From assembly GCF_018860755.1 (NCBI RefSeq), contig NZ_JAHKPW010000032.1:53660-117659 (forward strand): a stretch of DNA of 64,000 nucleotides, in the 5' to 3' direction. How positions within the stretch are numbered: the first letter of the stretch is position 1; every line of letters begins with the position of its first letter. Source of the DNA: Colwellia sp. D2M02. GTDB lineage: Bacteria; Pseudomonadota; Gammaproteobacteria; Enterobacterales; Alteromonadaceae. A program made the position numbers and the translations under genes. Below, in pieces: positions 38,952 through 47,610 of the stretch. The notes beneath the pieces are model-generated. The model ran no database searches, was not told the origin of the DNA, and saw only the letters and a program-made list of their open reading frames with translations.

Positions 38952-41744
38952 TTAAAACTCTTCCCATTCTTGATCATTCACTGTTTTAGCTCGATTGCGC
39001 TCAACTTTATTGACACGATTACCTCTTGATACAGGTCTTTGGTTACTGCTAGGTGCGGGTCTATTATTTCGGTTATTTCTTATAGTTCGAGGTGCTGGTT
39101 CAACGTCTTCTTCTTGATTACCATTATTAAAGAATGCGACTTGCTCCAGCAGCGCCTGAGATTGCTCTTCCATTGACTTACTCGATGCTGCAGCTTCTTC
39201 AACTAAGGCAGCATTTTGTTGTGTCATTTCATCCATTTGACTTACTGCTGCACTGACTTCCCCTATTCCCGCTGATTGTTCTTTACCTGCACTATCAATA
39301 TCACTGATCATTTTACTGACTTCTTCTATTGAGGAAACTAACTCTGTAAAGGTTTGCCCCGTTTCATCAACCAACTTAGTTCCTTGCCCAACAGCTTCAA
39401 CACTGTCATTAATTAACCCTTTAATTTCTTTGGCTGCGCCAGCAGAACGTTGCGCTAAGTTTCTCACCTCTGCGGCTACAACGGCAAAGCCGCGACCTTG
39501 CTCACCAGCTCTTGCCGCTTCTACGGCAGCATTTAACGCTAATAGGTTTGTTTGAAATGCTATCTCATCAATAACACTAATAATATCGGCTATTTTTTTA
39601 CTCGATTTATTAATATCACTCATTGCAGTAATGGCGTTACGAACGACTTCTCCACCATTACTGGCTTTATCCATTACGGAGTTAGCTAACTTACTTGCTT
39701 CAGTTGAGTTCTCTGCATTTTGTTGTACGGTACTGGTTAACTCCTCCATAGCAGATGCTGTTTCTTCTAAACTTGATGCTTGTGACTCTGTTCTGTGACT
39801 AAGTTCATTATTGCCTTCTGCTATCTCTCTTGCAGAATCAAAGACATTCGTTGATGCACTGCGTATTTCCTCAACCATGTTACTTAAATTATCGATAGAG
39901 CCATTCATCGCATTGGCTAGGGCTAAAAATTCACCACCATAATTATTACTCATTGTTTGCGTTAGATCGCCATCTGCTAGCGATTGCGCAATGTTAATAG
40001 CATCATTAATAGGCTCAACAATAGCATCCATTAGGTTGTTGATATTACTACCTAGTACTTTCATAAAACCTTGATATTCTTGTGTATCTATACGGCTATC
40101 TAACTTACCGGAAATTGCATCATTAATAAGACTGTCTATTTGATTTTGCGCATCCTTTTCCTCTGTTAAATCAACCCACTGAACAGCAGTACCAACATGA
40201 TTTTCTTCTTCATCACGTAACGCCATTGCAATTAATTGAAACGATAGACCCGCTACTGATATTTCAGCGGTATAAGGTAAATTAGCGGGATTGCCTAATA
40301 AGTTCTGTTGATGGGATGGGTTTTGATGAAACGAGTCAAAATTAGTACCAATCATAGTATCTATATTAAATGATGGTAATACTGTTTTAAGTTGTGCTTC
40401 ACGACGGCGCAGCATAGTAATAACTGCAGGGTTGGCATAAACAATATTTCCATCACAATCAGCCATCATTAAGTTAGTGGTCATACCCTCAACTGCGGAA
40501 GTTAAACGTCCCACTTCAATTGATTTTTCTCTTGCCGTAGTAACATCTTGCCATTCCAGTGAGTTGCCTATGTATTCACCGTTAGCATCCATAATTGCGG
40601 TAACATTAAGTTCAAAAGTAAGGTGTTTAATCTGAATATCAGTTTTGTAAGGTAAGTTACTAGGGTCTTCAAGTAACTTACGTTGGCGGGCGGGATTTTT
40701 ATGAAAACTATCTATATTGGTTCCAATAATAATATCAGGGTCTGCTTTAAATCCGGGCCAGTTATCCGCAAAAACACTTTCATGCTGTTTTAATAATGCT
40801 AAGGTTGCCTCATTAGCATAGGTAATAGTAAAGTCTCTATCGATCATAATGTTCGCCGTAGCGGATTGATCAATAGCACCTTGCAATTGTGCCGCTTTAT
40901 TTTCTTGAACTCTCGCTTCGGTAACATCTTGCCATTCAAGTGCATTACCTATGTACTCACCTGCTGAGTCACGAATAGCACTGACATTAAGCTCAAAAGT
41001 TAAGTGTTTAATTTTAATATCAGTTTTATAAGGTAGGTTGTCTGGATCATCTAATAGCTTGCGCTGATGGCTTGGTTTTTTATGAAAACTATCTATATTG
41101 GTACCAATAATAACCTCAGGATCCGCGACAAAACCAGGCCAATTTTCAGCAAAAGTACTTTCATGCTTTTTAAGTAAATTAAGCGTAGCAAGATTGGCAT
41201 AAGTGACAACAAAGTCTCTATCAATCATCATAAAGGCTGTCGCTGATTGATCTAATGCACCTTGCATTTGTATCGATAAGTCACTTTTTTCAGTAGCCAT
41301 ATTCATAGTAACCCCTTTTACGCTATTACTTACTTTTGTTTTTTCTGCCGCTTCTACCATAGTAGAAGACAACAGGTTATAAACTTCTGACCATGCTTTT
41401 TTAACTGATGGTGTAAACTCATTCCCTAGCCCTTCAGCTAGGGTTTTTAATAAAGCTGCACCTACGGTGTCGTAATGCTCACGTTTAGTACCATAATTAA
41501 GGTGTCTTACACCAAGTTTTTGTACTGTTGGAATGAGTTTTTCTGGGTTATTAAGTAACTTAACTGCGCTGTCGAGCATGGTAATGAGTTTTTTCCCTTG
41601 CTCTGTTATATCGTCTGGAAATAGCGCTTTTAATGACGGATCCATTTTAAATAGTGTATTGTAGAATATATCTGCTGCCTGCTCCGAAATGGGTAATACT
41701 TTTTGCCAACTTTGCTGTATTAAATTGATTTGCTTGGGTGTCAT
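38952..41744 (-). CDS. Soluble chemoreceptor with globin, three PAS domains and CheR tether
   Basis: A 930-residue receptor with no transmembrane segment. Residues 1-135 are a globin of the single-domain/flavohaemoglobin type: Phe42 (CD1), Gln49 at the distal E7 position, and proximal His81 in [19 protein letters not shown]. Three tandem PAS domains follow (about 163-275, 290-402, 417-530), each with the [14 protein letters not shown] signature seen in Aer2-type PAS; the first two are near copies. Then a HAMP-like region, the MCP hairpin ([43 protein letters not shown]), an Asn/Arg/Pro-rich linker and the C-terminal EWEEF, an xWxxF CheR-docking pentapeptide. Likely an oxygen, nitric oxide or redox receptor. 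GAGGAA precedes the ATG. Confidence 0.9.
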   Translation of the reverse strand: MTPKQINLIQQSWQKVLPISEQAADIFYNTLFKMDPSLKALFPDDITEQGKKLITMLDSAVKLLNNPEKLIPTVQKLGVRHLNYGTKREHYDTVGAALLKTLAEGLGNEFTPSVKKAWSEVYNLLSSTMVEAAEKTKVSNSVKGVTMNMATEKSDLSIQMQGALDQSATAFMMIDRDFVVTYANLATLNLLKKHESTFAENWPGFVADPEVIIGTNIDSFHKKPSHQRKLLDDPDNLPYKTDIKIKHLTFELNVSAIRDSAGEYIGNALEWQDVTEARVQENKAAQLQGAIDQSATANIMIDRDFTITYANEATLALLKQHESVFADNWPGFKADPDIIIGTNIDSFHKNPARQRKLLEDPSNLPYKTDIQIKHLTFELNVTAIMDANGEYIGNSLEWQDVTTAREKSIEVGRLTSAVEGMTTNLMMADCDGNIVYANPAVITMLRRREAQLKTVLPSFNIDTMIGTNFDSFHQNPSHQQNLLGNPANLPYTAEISVAGLSFQLIAMALRDEEENHVGTAVQWVDLTEEKDAQNQIDSLINDAISGKLDSRIDTQEYQGFMKVLGSNINNLMDAIVEPINDAINIAQSLADGDLTQTMSNNYGGEFLALANAMNGSIDNLSNMVEEIRSASTNVFDSAREIAEGNNELSHRTESQASSLEETASAMEELTSTVQQNAENSTEASKLANSVMDKASNGGEVVRNAITAMSDINKSSKKIADIISVIDEIAFQTNLLALNAAVEAARAGEQGRGFAVVAAEVRNLAQRSAGAAKEIKGLINDSVEAVGQGTKLVDETGQTFTELVSSIEEVSKMISDIDSAGKEQSAGIGEVSAAVSQMDEMTQQNAALVEEAAASSKSMEEQSQALLEQVAFFNNGNQEEDVEPAPRTIRNNRNNRPAPSSNQRPVSRGNRVNKVERNRAKTVNDQEWEEF
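40541..41310 (-). repeat. Tandem 381-bp duplication of the PAS1/PAS2 coding unit
   Basis: The PAS1 and PAS2 coding units repeat with a period of 381 bp (127 codons): for example TAACATCTTGCCATTC occurs at 40541 and again at 40922. Encoded segments such as [10 protein letters not shown] and LPYKTDI recur almost unchanged, whereas PAS3 is more diverged. Confidence 0.75.
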
Positions 41745-41848
41745 AAGCTACGTTCCTCGGGGCTATGATGTCATCATTAAGGTGTAGATACTTCTCCACT
41801 CTACACTGTGCTCTCTTTATTAAATTAGTCTTGTTTACTTAGTGATCG

Positions 41849-42391
41849 TTATACTTTTATTATTTGCTTATCGGTACAGTCATTACTATCAAGCAGTAAT
41901 GTAACCTCTTCTAGACTTTCTGGCTTTTGATGTTCTATGCAGTATAAATCGTCTTCATTGAGTAGCGTTTCACTATCGAGTAAAATAATTAGTTTATCGT
42001 CGACTGCCGCTAGCCCTTTTAAGAAACAACGATCAATGTTATTACCAAAGTCGGGTGCATTACGGATTGTTGAATTAGAAAATTTATATACTTCTGAAAC
42101 AGCATCAACCACAATACCAACAACACTTGTTTTTTGATGACTGTGTTGTCTAAGGATAATAGTGACAGTTTGTTCGTTGTAATCTAACGGGGGTTGCCCA
42201 AAGCGTAATCTCAAATCAAGAATGGGGATGATTACGCCACGTAAATTAATGACACCTTTAATATAATCTGGCTTATTAGGAAGTTGTGTTACTGAGCTCC
42301 ATACTCTGATTTCTTGAACACACAGAATATCAACTCCATACTCTTCACCTTGAAGCATAAAAGTTAAATACTCTTGCTCTTGATCAACCAT
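41849..42391 (-). CDS. cheW: Chemotaxis coupling protein CheW (second copy)
   Basis: Scaffold that links receptors to CheA. The 180-residue protein shows the CheW fold: YLTFMLQGEEYGVDILCVQEIRVWSSVTQLPNKPDYIKGVINLRGVIIPILDLRLRFG, then VGIVVDAVSEVYKF and FLKGLAAVDDKLIILLDSETLL. AGGA six bases before the ATG. It has a C-terminal extension of about 25 residues compared with E. coli CheW. Two distinct cheW genes in one operon may serve the two receptors; that pairing is inference. Confidence 0.95.
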   Translation of the reverse strand: MVDQEQEYLTFMLQGEEYGVDILCVQEIRVWSSVTQLPNKPDYIKGVINLRGVIIPILDLRLRFGQPPLDYNEQTVTIILRQHSHQKTSVVGIVVDAVSEVYKFSNSTIRNAPDFGNNIDRCFLKGLAAVDDKLIILLDSETLLNEDDLYCIEHQKPESLEEVTLLLDSNDCTDKQIIKV

Positions 42392-42440
42392 GGTCAGTCC
42401 TATTCAATGCGTTAAATAAAAAGTTTAATATCCATGAGTA

Positions 42441-42962
42441 CTACGAAGCATGTCGCTCTATTTGTTGTAATTGCGCAACATTTAATAACGTAACAATATT
42501 AGTATCGTTATTAATTAACCCTTCAATAAATTGTTGTGCTACACTACCACCAAAGGCAGGTGCGGGTTTAATCTCTTGTTCTTCTACATTAAGCACATCG
42601 GAAACTGCATCAACAACAAACCCTATGGTGCGTGATTTATCTTCCGACTGATATGTTAGTACGATTACTACTGTTGTATCTAAATACACTGCTTCACCAA
42701 CATGAAACTTAATACGTAAGTCAACAATAGGAACAATAACGCCACGCATGTTAATAACACCTTTAATGCATAAAGGGGCATTAGGAATGATTGTTGGCTT
42801 TTCCCAGCTACGAATTTCTTCTACACATAAAATATCAACTGCATATTGTTCGTCTGCTAGTAAAAAAGTTAGGTATTGATCACCGCTAATAATAAAATCA
42901 ATTCCTTCAAGGCTATGTTCTCCTTCAGGAGGAATTTCTTGAGCCATTGCTTGAATATTCAC
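42441..42962 (-). CDS. cheW: Chemotaxis coupling protein CheW (first copy)
   Basis: A 173-residue CheW: DQYLTFLLADEQYAVDILCVEEIRSWEKPTIIPNAPLCIKGVINMRGVIVPIVDLRIKF and TIGFVVDAVSDVLNV. The GTG at 42962 is chosen because AGGAG lies seven bases upstream, inside the last codons of the operon's cheA spacer; an open frame continues back into cheA but its only ATG overlaps cheA by 44 bases. An N-terminal extension of about 25 residues precedes the fold. It differs from the second CheW in about half its positions, so the two are old duplicates. Confidence 0.93.
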   Translation of the reverse strand: MNIQAMAQEIPPEGEHSLEGIDFIISGDQYLTFLLADEQYAVDILCVEEIRSWEKPTIIPNAPLCIKGVINMRGVIVPIVDLRIKFHVGEAVYLDTTVVIVLTYQSEDKSRTIGFVVDAVSDVLNVEEQEIKPAPAFGGSVAQQFIEGLINNDTNIVTLLNVAQLQQIERHAS

Positions 42963-42972
42963 AGTAACGCTC

Positions 42973-45171
42973 CTATGCAACGCTATAACTAGAAAGGGTT
43001 TGTGTTTGTTGCGCACGCTCCAGTGCCATATGGATAATACCTGAGATATCTAATATCATTGCCACAGAGCCATCGCCTAAAATAGTAGCGCCAGACACAC
43101 CATCAACTTGCTGGTAATTATCTTTTAAACTTTTAATAACCACTTGCTGTTGTGCTAATAAATCATCAACTAGCAAGCCTACTTTTTGCCCATCAGCTTC
43201 CACCACCACAAGTAACGCGTTATGCAAATCTTTTTTCTCTGCTTTTAGGTTAAATATTTGATATAAAGGAATTATTGGAACATTATCTTCTCTTAGTCGA
43301 TAAAGAACCATGTCGCCTGAAACCCTATTGATAAGCTTGTCATCGATCTGTAAAGATTCAACAATGGCAATGAGAGGAATAATATAAACCTCGGTACCAA
43401 CCCTCACTAGCTGCCCATCTAGAATGGCTAAAGTTAGCGGTAAATTAACTTTAAATGTACTTCCTTTTCCAATCACAGAGTCAACTTGAATACGACCGCC
43501 AAGTGCTTGAATATTGCGCTTAACAACATCCATACCTACTCCGCGACCAGAAATATCGGTAATAGCTGCCGCTGTTGAAAAGCCGGGCTCAAAGAGCAAG
43601 TCATAAGTTTGTGCGTCAGTTAACGTAACTGAGCTATCAATTAACCCTTTTTCAACGGCTTTTTTGAAAATAACTTCAGGATTAATGCCCGCGCCATCAT
43701 CGCTTATCTCAATAACAATATTTCCACCTTGATGATAAGCATCTAAACTAATGACTCCTTTGACTGCCTTTCCGTTTTCAAGTCTGACTTCTTGAGATTC
43801 AATACCATGATCAGCAGCGTTGCGTACTAAGTGAGTTAACGGATCGCCTATTTGCTCCATGACCGTTTTGTCTAGCTCCGTTTGCTCTCCCTTGATTATT
43901 AACTCAATTTCTTTGCCTGTTTTAATCGCTAAATCATGAACTAAACGAGGAAAACGATTAAAAGCAAAGCTGATAGGTAACATACGAATACGCATTACGC
44001 TTTCTTGTAGCTCTTTCGTATTTTGTAGTAGCTGTTCTAAGCCATTAGTAAGACGCTCAACTTTACTGATATCAAAATCATTACCCAACTCAGAAAGCAT
44101 TGATTGCGTAATAACAAGCTCACCAACGAGGTTGATTAAGCTATCAACTTTATCAACTCCTACACGTATAGAGCCAGCATCTGCTTTACTCTTAGGTTTG
44201 CTCGTTATGGCTTCTTTTTCTATAGTGCTATTATTTACCGCTGGTACTTCTATTTGGTTTTCACTGGCGAGGGATAACGTAGTTTCAGAAGATACTTCTA
44301 CTATTTTTTCTGCTGGGCTCTCGTTATTAGATAAACTAACTTCAGGGTTATTGCCTAATATTAGGTCTTGATGGCTTTCAGTCTTAATTTGCGCTTCTTC
44401 GATCAATGTAATGTCTAAAACACATTCATCTTCCACCCACTCAAATATTTCAGCAATATCTGCAATACTAGCGGTAGAGTTAAGCAAAATATTCCAATGA
44501 AGATAAAGCTCTTGTGCATCAATATCGGTTAAGGCTGGTAATTCAGCCGTAGATGCAAAAACGGTTAACTCACCTAACTCTGCAAGGGCACTAAATAAAA
44601 ATAGTGGGTCGTTACCTGTTTTAGCTAAGCTTAATTCAGGAATAAAGTTAATATTATATTGGTTCTTCACAGGAGCTTCGCTCAAAGCACCTTCATCTTT
44701 AGGAGCATCACTTATGGTTGAGTCAACTCCAGGTGAATGGTTGTTTACTGACTCATCATTTCTTAAGGTAGCATTTGAGGTACTTGGATGATTTGCCAGA
44801 GTTTCACTTAACCGAGTTGATGTTTTAGCTACTTTTTCTTTATCATAGCTTTGCTCATCTCGAGCAGCTTCAATTAACAAGCGTATACAATCTACTGACT
44901 CTAAGAGTATTTCAATATCGCTTGAACTAACTTCTCGGCGTCCGTCTCGCATTTCATCAAGTAAGGTTTCAACTAAATGAGTAAACTCGGTAACATTATT
45001 AAAACCAAAAGTACCTGCTCCGCCTTTAATTGAGTGTGCGGCTCTAAAAATAGAGTGAATGGTTTCATTATCACCTGGATGAAGGTTTAACAAACCTGCT
45101 TCCATTAACGCTAACCCCTCAAAGCTTTCTTCTAAAAAGCTAGGGATAAATTGTGATAAATCAACGCTCAT
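42973..45171 (-). CDS. cheA: Chemotaxis histidine kinase CheA
   Basis: A 732-residue kinase. P1 HPt domain (about 1-105) with the phosphorylated His in FRAAHSIKGGAGTFGF; a region about 180-265 (ELSLAKTGNDPLFLFSALAELGELTVFAST) that looks like the P2-type domain of the Che2-like CheA group; a dimerisation domain (about 325-390; IRVGVDKVDSLINLVGELVITQSML); the ATPase P4 (about 395-570; HLVRNAADHGIESQEVR, EISDDGAGIN, SGRGVGMDVVKRNI); and the CheW-like P5 (about 575-725). All catalytic boxes are intact. GAGGA precedes the ATG. Confidence 0.96.
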   Translation of the reverse strand: MSVDLSQFIPSFLEESFEGLALMEAGLLNLHPGDNETIHSIFRAAHSIKGGAGTFGFNNVTEFTHLVETLLDEMRDGRREVSSSDIEILLESVDCIRLLIEAARDEQSYDKEKVAKTSTRLSETLANHPSTSNATLRNDESVNNHSPGVDSTISDAPKDEGALSEAPVKNQYNINFIPELSLAKTGNDPLFLFSALAELGELTVFASTAELPALTDIDAQELYLHWNILLNSTASIADIAEIFEWVEDECVLDITLIEEAQIKTESHQDLILGNNPEVSLSNNESPAEKIVEVSSETTLSLASENQIEVPAVNNSTIEKEAITSKPKSKADAGSIRVGVDKVDSLINLVGELVITQSMLSELGNDFDISKVERLTNGLEQLLQNTKELQESVMRIRMLPISFAFNRFPRLVHDLAIKTGKEIELIIKGEQTELDKTVMEQIGDPLTHLVRNAADHGIESQEVRLENGKAVKGVISLDAYHQGGNIVIEISDDGAGINPEVIFKKAVEKGLIDSSVTLTDAQTYDLLFEPGFSTAAAITDISGRGVGMDVVKRNIQALGGRIQVDSVIGKGSTFKVNLPLTLAILDGQLVRVGTEVYIIPLIAIVESLQIDDKLINRVSGDMVLYRLREDNVPIIPLYQIFNLKAEKKDLHNALLVVVEADGQKVGLLVDDLLAQQQVVIKSLKDNYQQVDGVSGATILGDGSVAMILDISGIIHMALERAQQTQTLSSYSVA

Positions 45172-45205
45172 AACAAATTCCTCATCAGGTGCTTGCTCAG
45201 TTTAT

Positions 45206-45568
45206 TTATCTAACGACACGTTTAATGGTCGCTAATAACTTTTCCGGATTAAATGGTTTTACCAACCAACCGGTAGCACCTGCAGATTTACCACGCATTT
45301 TCATATCGGTAGAGCTTTCCGTTGTAAGCATTAATATTGGTGTAAATTGAAAGTTAGGCAGCTTGCGTAATTCTCCGCAAAGAGATATACCGTCCATATT
45401 AGGCATATTGACATCTGAAATAACCAAATCAAAACGTCCTGTTTGAGCCTTAGTTAAGCCATCTCGGCCATCTTTAGCTTCTACAGTTTGGTACCCTGCG
45501 CTTTTTAAGGTAAAACTTACCATATCTCTAATTGAATTAGAGTCGTCGACAACTAAAACTGTAGTCAT
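45206..45568 (-). CDS. cheY: Single-domain response regulator CheY
   Basis: A 120-residue receiver: TVLVVDDSNSIRDMVSFTLKSAGY, acceptor Asp52 in VISDVNMPNMDG, the switch Thr in MLTTES, and Lys in LVKPFNPE. GAGGAAG precedes the ATG. It lies directly upstream of cheA, as in P. aeruginosa Che2 (cheY2-cheA2). Whether it binds the flagellar switch or acts on another output is not shown by the sequence. Confidence 0.94.
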   Translation of the reverse strand: MTTVLVVDDSNSIRDMVSFTLKSAGYQTVEAKDGRDGLTKAQTGRFDLVISDVNMPNMDGISLCGELRKLPNFQFTPILMLTTESSTDMKMRGKSAGATGWLVKPFNPEKLLATIKRVVR

Positions 45569-45628
45569 TTAGTCTTCCTCATTATTATTACTATAAATAA
45601 ACATCATGCTAACTTTTAATGTTGCTAT

Positions 45629-45904
45629 TTAATCCATTATGTATTGCAATAAAATAGCATCACTAATACCTAACTGTTTGATACTGTCGCGTAATATAGG
45701 TGATTTAGATTGCCAAATAATTTCTTTACCTTGAGCAATAATGTAAGTGACCACCGCTAAGATAAATTGCACTCCTATGGTATCAATACGCGTAAGATCA
45801 CTATCATCAATAGTAATAGCGTTTTCTTTTTCAATTATGGGCAATATTTGAGCTTGATACTCATTGACTTGAGCAATCGTTAAATCACTAGGGAGTTTTA
45901 TCAT
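45629..45904 (-). CDS. STAS-domain protein, first gene of the chemosensory operon
   Basis: A 91-residue STAS domain (LPSDLTIAQVNEYQAQILPII, LTRIDTIGVQFILAVV). The usual Asp-Ser switch is Asp-Thr (IDTIG), so phosphorylation, if any, would be on Thr. It resembles MlaB-type or CheA-cluster STAS proteins and differs clearly from the second STAS protein encoded at 34595-34900. The ribosome binding site is weak. As the operon's first gene it is encoded directly upstream of cheY. Confidence 0.82.
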   Translation of the reverse strand: MIKLPSDLTIAQVNEYQAQILPIIEKENAITIDDSDLTRIDTIGVQFILAVVTYIIAQGKEIIWQSKSPILRDSIKQLGISDAILLQYIMD

Positions 45905-46637
45905 TTGCAGGGTATATCCATATATTTGTTATTTTATCTATTAGTTTTAAGCATATGACAGATTTTTTTGAATGCAAGTTGTCCGGATTTAAAAGTTTTA
46001 AATTAAATAACCCCCTCTACTTTTTATTAACTATAAAGTTAAAAACTATACTCTTGGTTATTAAGACGTCATTCGTTAAAATTAGCGAAAAAACACTGTA
46101 ACCATGACATTATATGCACTTATTTTTTTTGAGTGTTTCCACTGATGATCTTTACTGGGCAACAACCTTTCTTATTGGCGTAAAGGCCCTGAAAATGATT
46201 TATTATCGTATAAAGAAAAGAGCAAATACCTACTCAACATTAGATTGTATTTAGCTTGGTCGTTTTTTGGCTGTTTAACCATTTATTTACAAGACGATAC
46301 TTTGATTAAACCGAGGATAATTATTGTTAATTTATTTTTCTCTAGCGTAAATTATCAGTAACTTTATTTTCAAGCATAATATCATTAAACTATTACCCAA
46401 TGAATCAATGAGGTTATCTGACTATATTTGGAACAAATTTACTGAGTCAGGTCTACTTTTTGCCGATTTAACCCTTTATATTGCTTATAGCTATGATTTA
46501 GAGGCTAGGATTAACCGCTATGATATTTAGGTCTGCCATAGTTTCAATACTATTTATTTAATAAATATATGTCAGAAGAATCACCAGAAATAGCCAGAAC
46601 GCTTTAACAAAGAACAATAATCCCTTTAGGAGCTACC
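45905..46637. other. Intergenic region with a possible decayed gene
   Basis: 733 bases between the chemosensory operon and yciI. The first 200 bases should hold the operon promoter, but I cannot name a sigma-factor motif with confidence. From 46149 to 46358 a 70-codon frame without a start codon reads SLLGNNLSYWRKGPEND and onward through a hydrophobic stretch; a second start-poor frame (46351-46527, 59 codons) begins as the first ends, one base out of phase. Confidence 0.5.
46149..46530 (+). pseudogene. Possible frameshifted remnant of an unidentified gene
   Basis: Two overlapping open stretches in adjacent frames: 46149-46358 (ends with TAA at 46359) and 46351-46527 (ends with TAG at 46528). 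The first has two stops (TGATGA) just before it and no start codon. Both translate to protein-like sequence, the first with a hydrophobic segment (LAWSFFGCLTIYL), the second with GLLFADLTLYIAYSYDLEARI. I do not recognise a parent family; chance open frames in AT-rich DNA cannot be excluded. Confidence 0.3.
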
Positions 46638-46940
46638 ATGTTTTATTTAATATATAGTGAAGACGTTAAAAACTCACTGCCATTACGATTATCAGTAAGA
46701 GAACAGCATTTAGCGAGGTTAAGTGCGCTACAATCTCAAGGTAAATTGTTAATAGCTGGCCCATGCCCTGCTATTGATAGTGAAGATCCAGGCAGCGCAG
46801 GGTTTACAGGATCATTAATTGTTGCAGAGTTTGACAATCTACAAGCTGCACAAATATGGGCAGATGAAGATCCTTATATTGCAGCTGGGGTATATGAAAA
46901 AGTTACCGTAAAACCTTATAAGAAAGTATTACCTGCTTAA
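46638..46940 (+). CDS. yciI: YciI family protein
   Basis: A 100-residue ferredoxin-like-fold protein. It matches E. coli YciI closely: [89 protein letters not shown]. The conserved His of REQHL and Asp of ADEDPY are the candidate active-site pair of the family, whose cellular role is not settled. TAGGAG six bases before the ATG. Confidence 0.93.
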   Translation: MFYLIYSEDVKNSLPLRLSVREQHLARLSALQSQGKLLIAGPCPAIDSEDPGSAGFTGSLIVAEFDNLQAAQIWADEDPYIAAGVYEKVTVKPYKKVLPA

Positions 46941-47019
46941 GTATTCGGTAGTACTTTCCATACGAGCACCTATCTAGGTTACGTCGTTTTTATTCTTATT
47001 AATTTTAGGTAAAATAACC

Positions 47020-47463
47020 ATGTTTTTTAATAACGCTACTATGAAAGCATTAACCACAAGTAGTTTGCTGTTAAGCCTATTAGCAAGTCCGTTGATTTAT
47101 GCCGCCAGCCCTGTAGAAGAGTGCCGTAACAACCTCAAAGAAAACGCTACAACAAAAGCAATATCACAGTGTTTAGATAAAGCCACTCACGTTATTGATA
47201 AAGAGATGCAAACATGGCTAAATTTGCATCAATTTAACTTAGAAGAGCAAGCGTTAGTTCAAGGTAGAAACTCTGCGCTAAACATGTTTAAACGCTCGCA
47301 AAATAACTTTACCACCTATCGAGAAAACAATTGTCGTTGGCAGTATTTAGCTATTTCACCGGATATCAGCGCTGGGTTAGCATATAAAGAATGTTATATT
47401 TTGCTCAGTCAGCAACGTATTAACGAATTATCGCGCCTTGCCGACTCAACAACCGTACAATAA
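47020..47463 (+). CDS. Secreted protein resembling LprI / DUF1311
   Basis: A 147-residue protein with a signal peptide (hydrophobic residues about 12-27, cleavage near IYAAS) and a mature helical domain with paired cysteines (EECRNNL, ISQCLDK, NNCRWQYL, YKECYILLSQQRINEL). The CRWQYL and C-L-QQR-xEL pattern is that of the LprI/DUF1311 group, some members of which inhibit lysozyme; that activity is not established here. Predicted periplasmic. The first ATG is kept because the alternative at 47041 has no ribosome binding site. Confidence 0.65.
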   Translation: MFFNNATMKALTTSSLLLSLLASPLIYAASPVEECRNNLKENATTKAISQCLDKATHVIDKEMQTWLNLHQFNLEEQALVQGRNSALNMFKRSQNNFTTYRENNCRWQYLAISPDISAGLAYKECYILLSQQRINELSRLADSTTVQ

Positions 47464-47518
47464 GTATTAATTAACGTAATAGCCTCGTCAACTAAATACT
47501 GTAAAGTCCGAATGTTCT

Positions 47519-47557
47519 GAACAACGCAATATAAAGCTTTTCGCTACTGCGTTGTTC
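47519..47557. other. Strong hairpin between convergent genes
   Basis: GAACAACGCA (47519-47528) pairs perfectly with TGCGTTGTTC (47548-47557) over a 19-base loop. It lacks a U-tract on either strand. It lies between the 3' ends of the LprI-like gene and the AI-2E-family permease gene, and may protect or end both transcripts. Confidence 0.6.
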
Positions 47558-47610
47558 ACTCAAAGTAGCTAAAAATCAAGCTCTATGTGAACATTTAGCA
47601 TCACACTATC

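Noticed and set aside
45905..46000. Possible sigma-54 promoter (CCGGACAACTTGCA on the minus strand) before the chemosensory operon
   Set aside because: The GG and GC elements are seven bases apart instead of ten, so it does not fit the -24/-12 pattern.
46111..46248. 45-codon frame starting at ATG near 46111
   Set aside because: No ribosome binding site, no recognised family, and it overlaps the better open frame in another phase.
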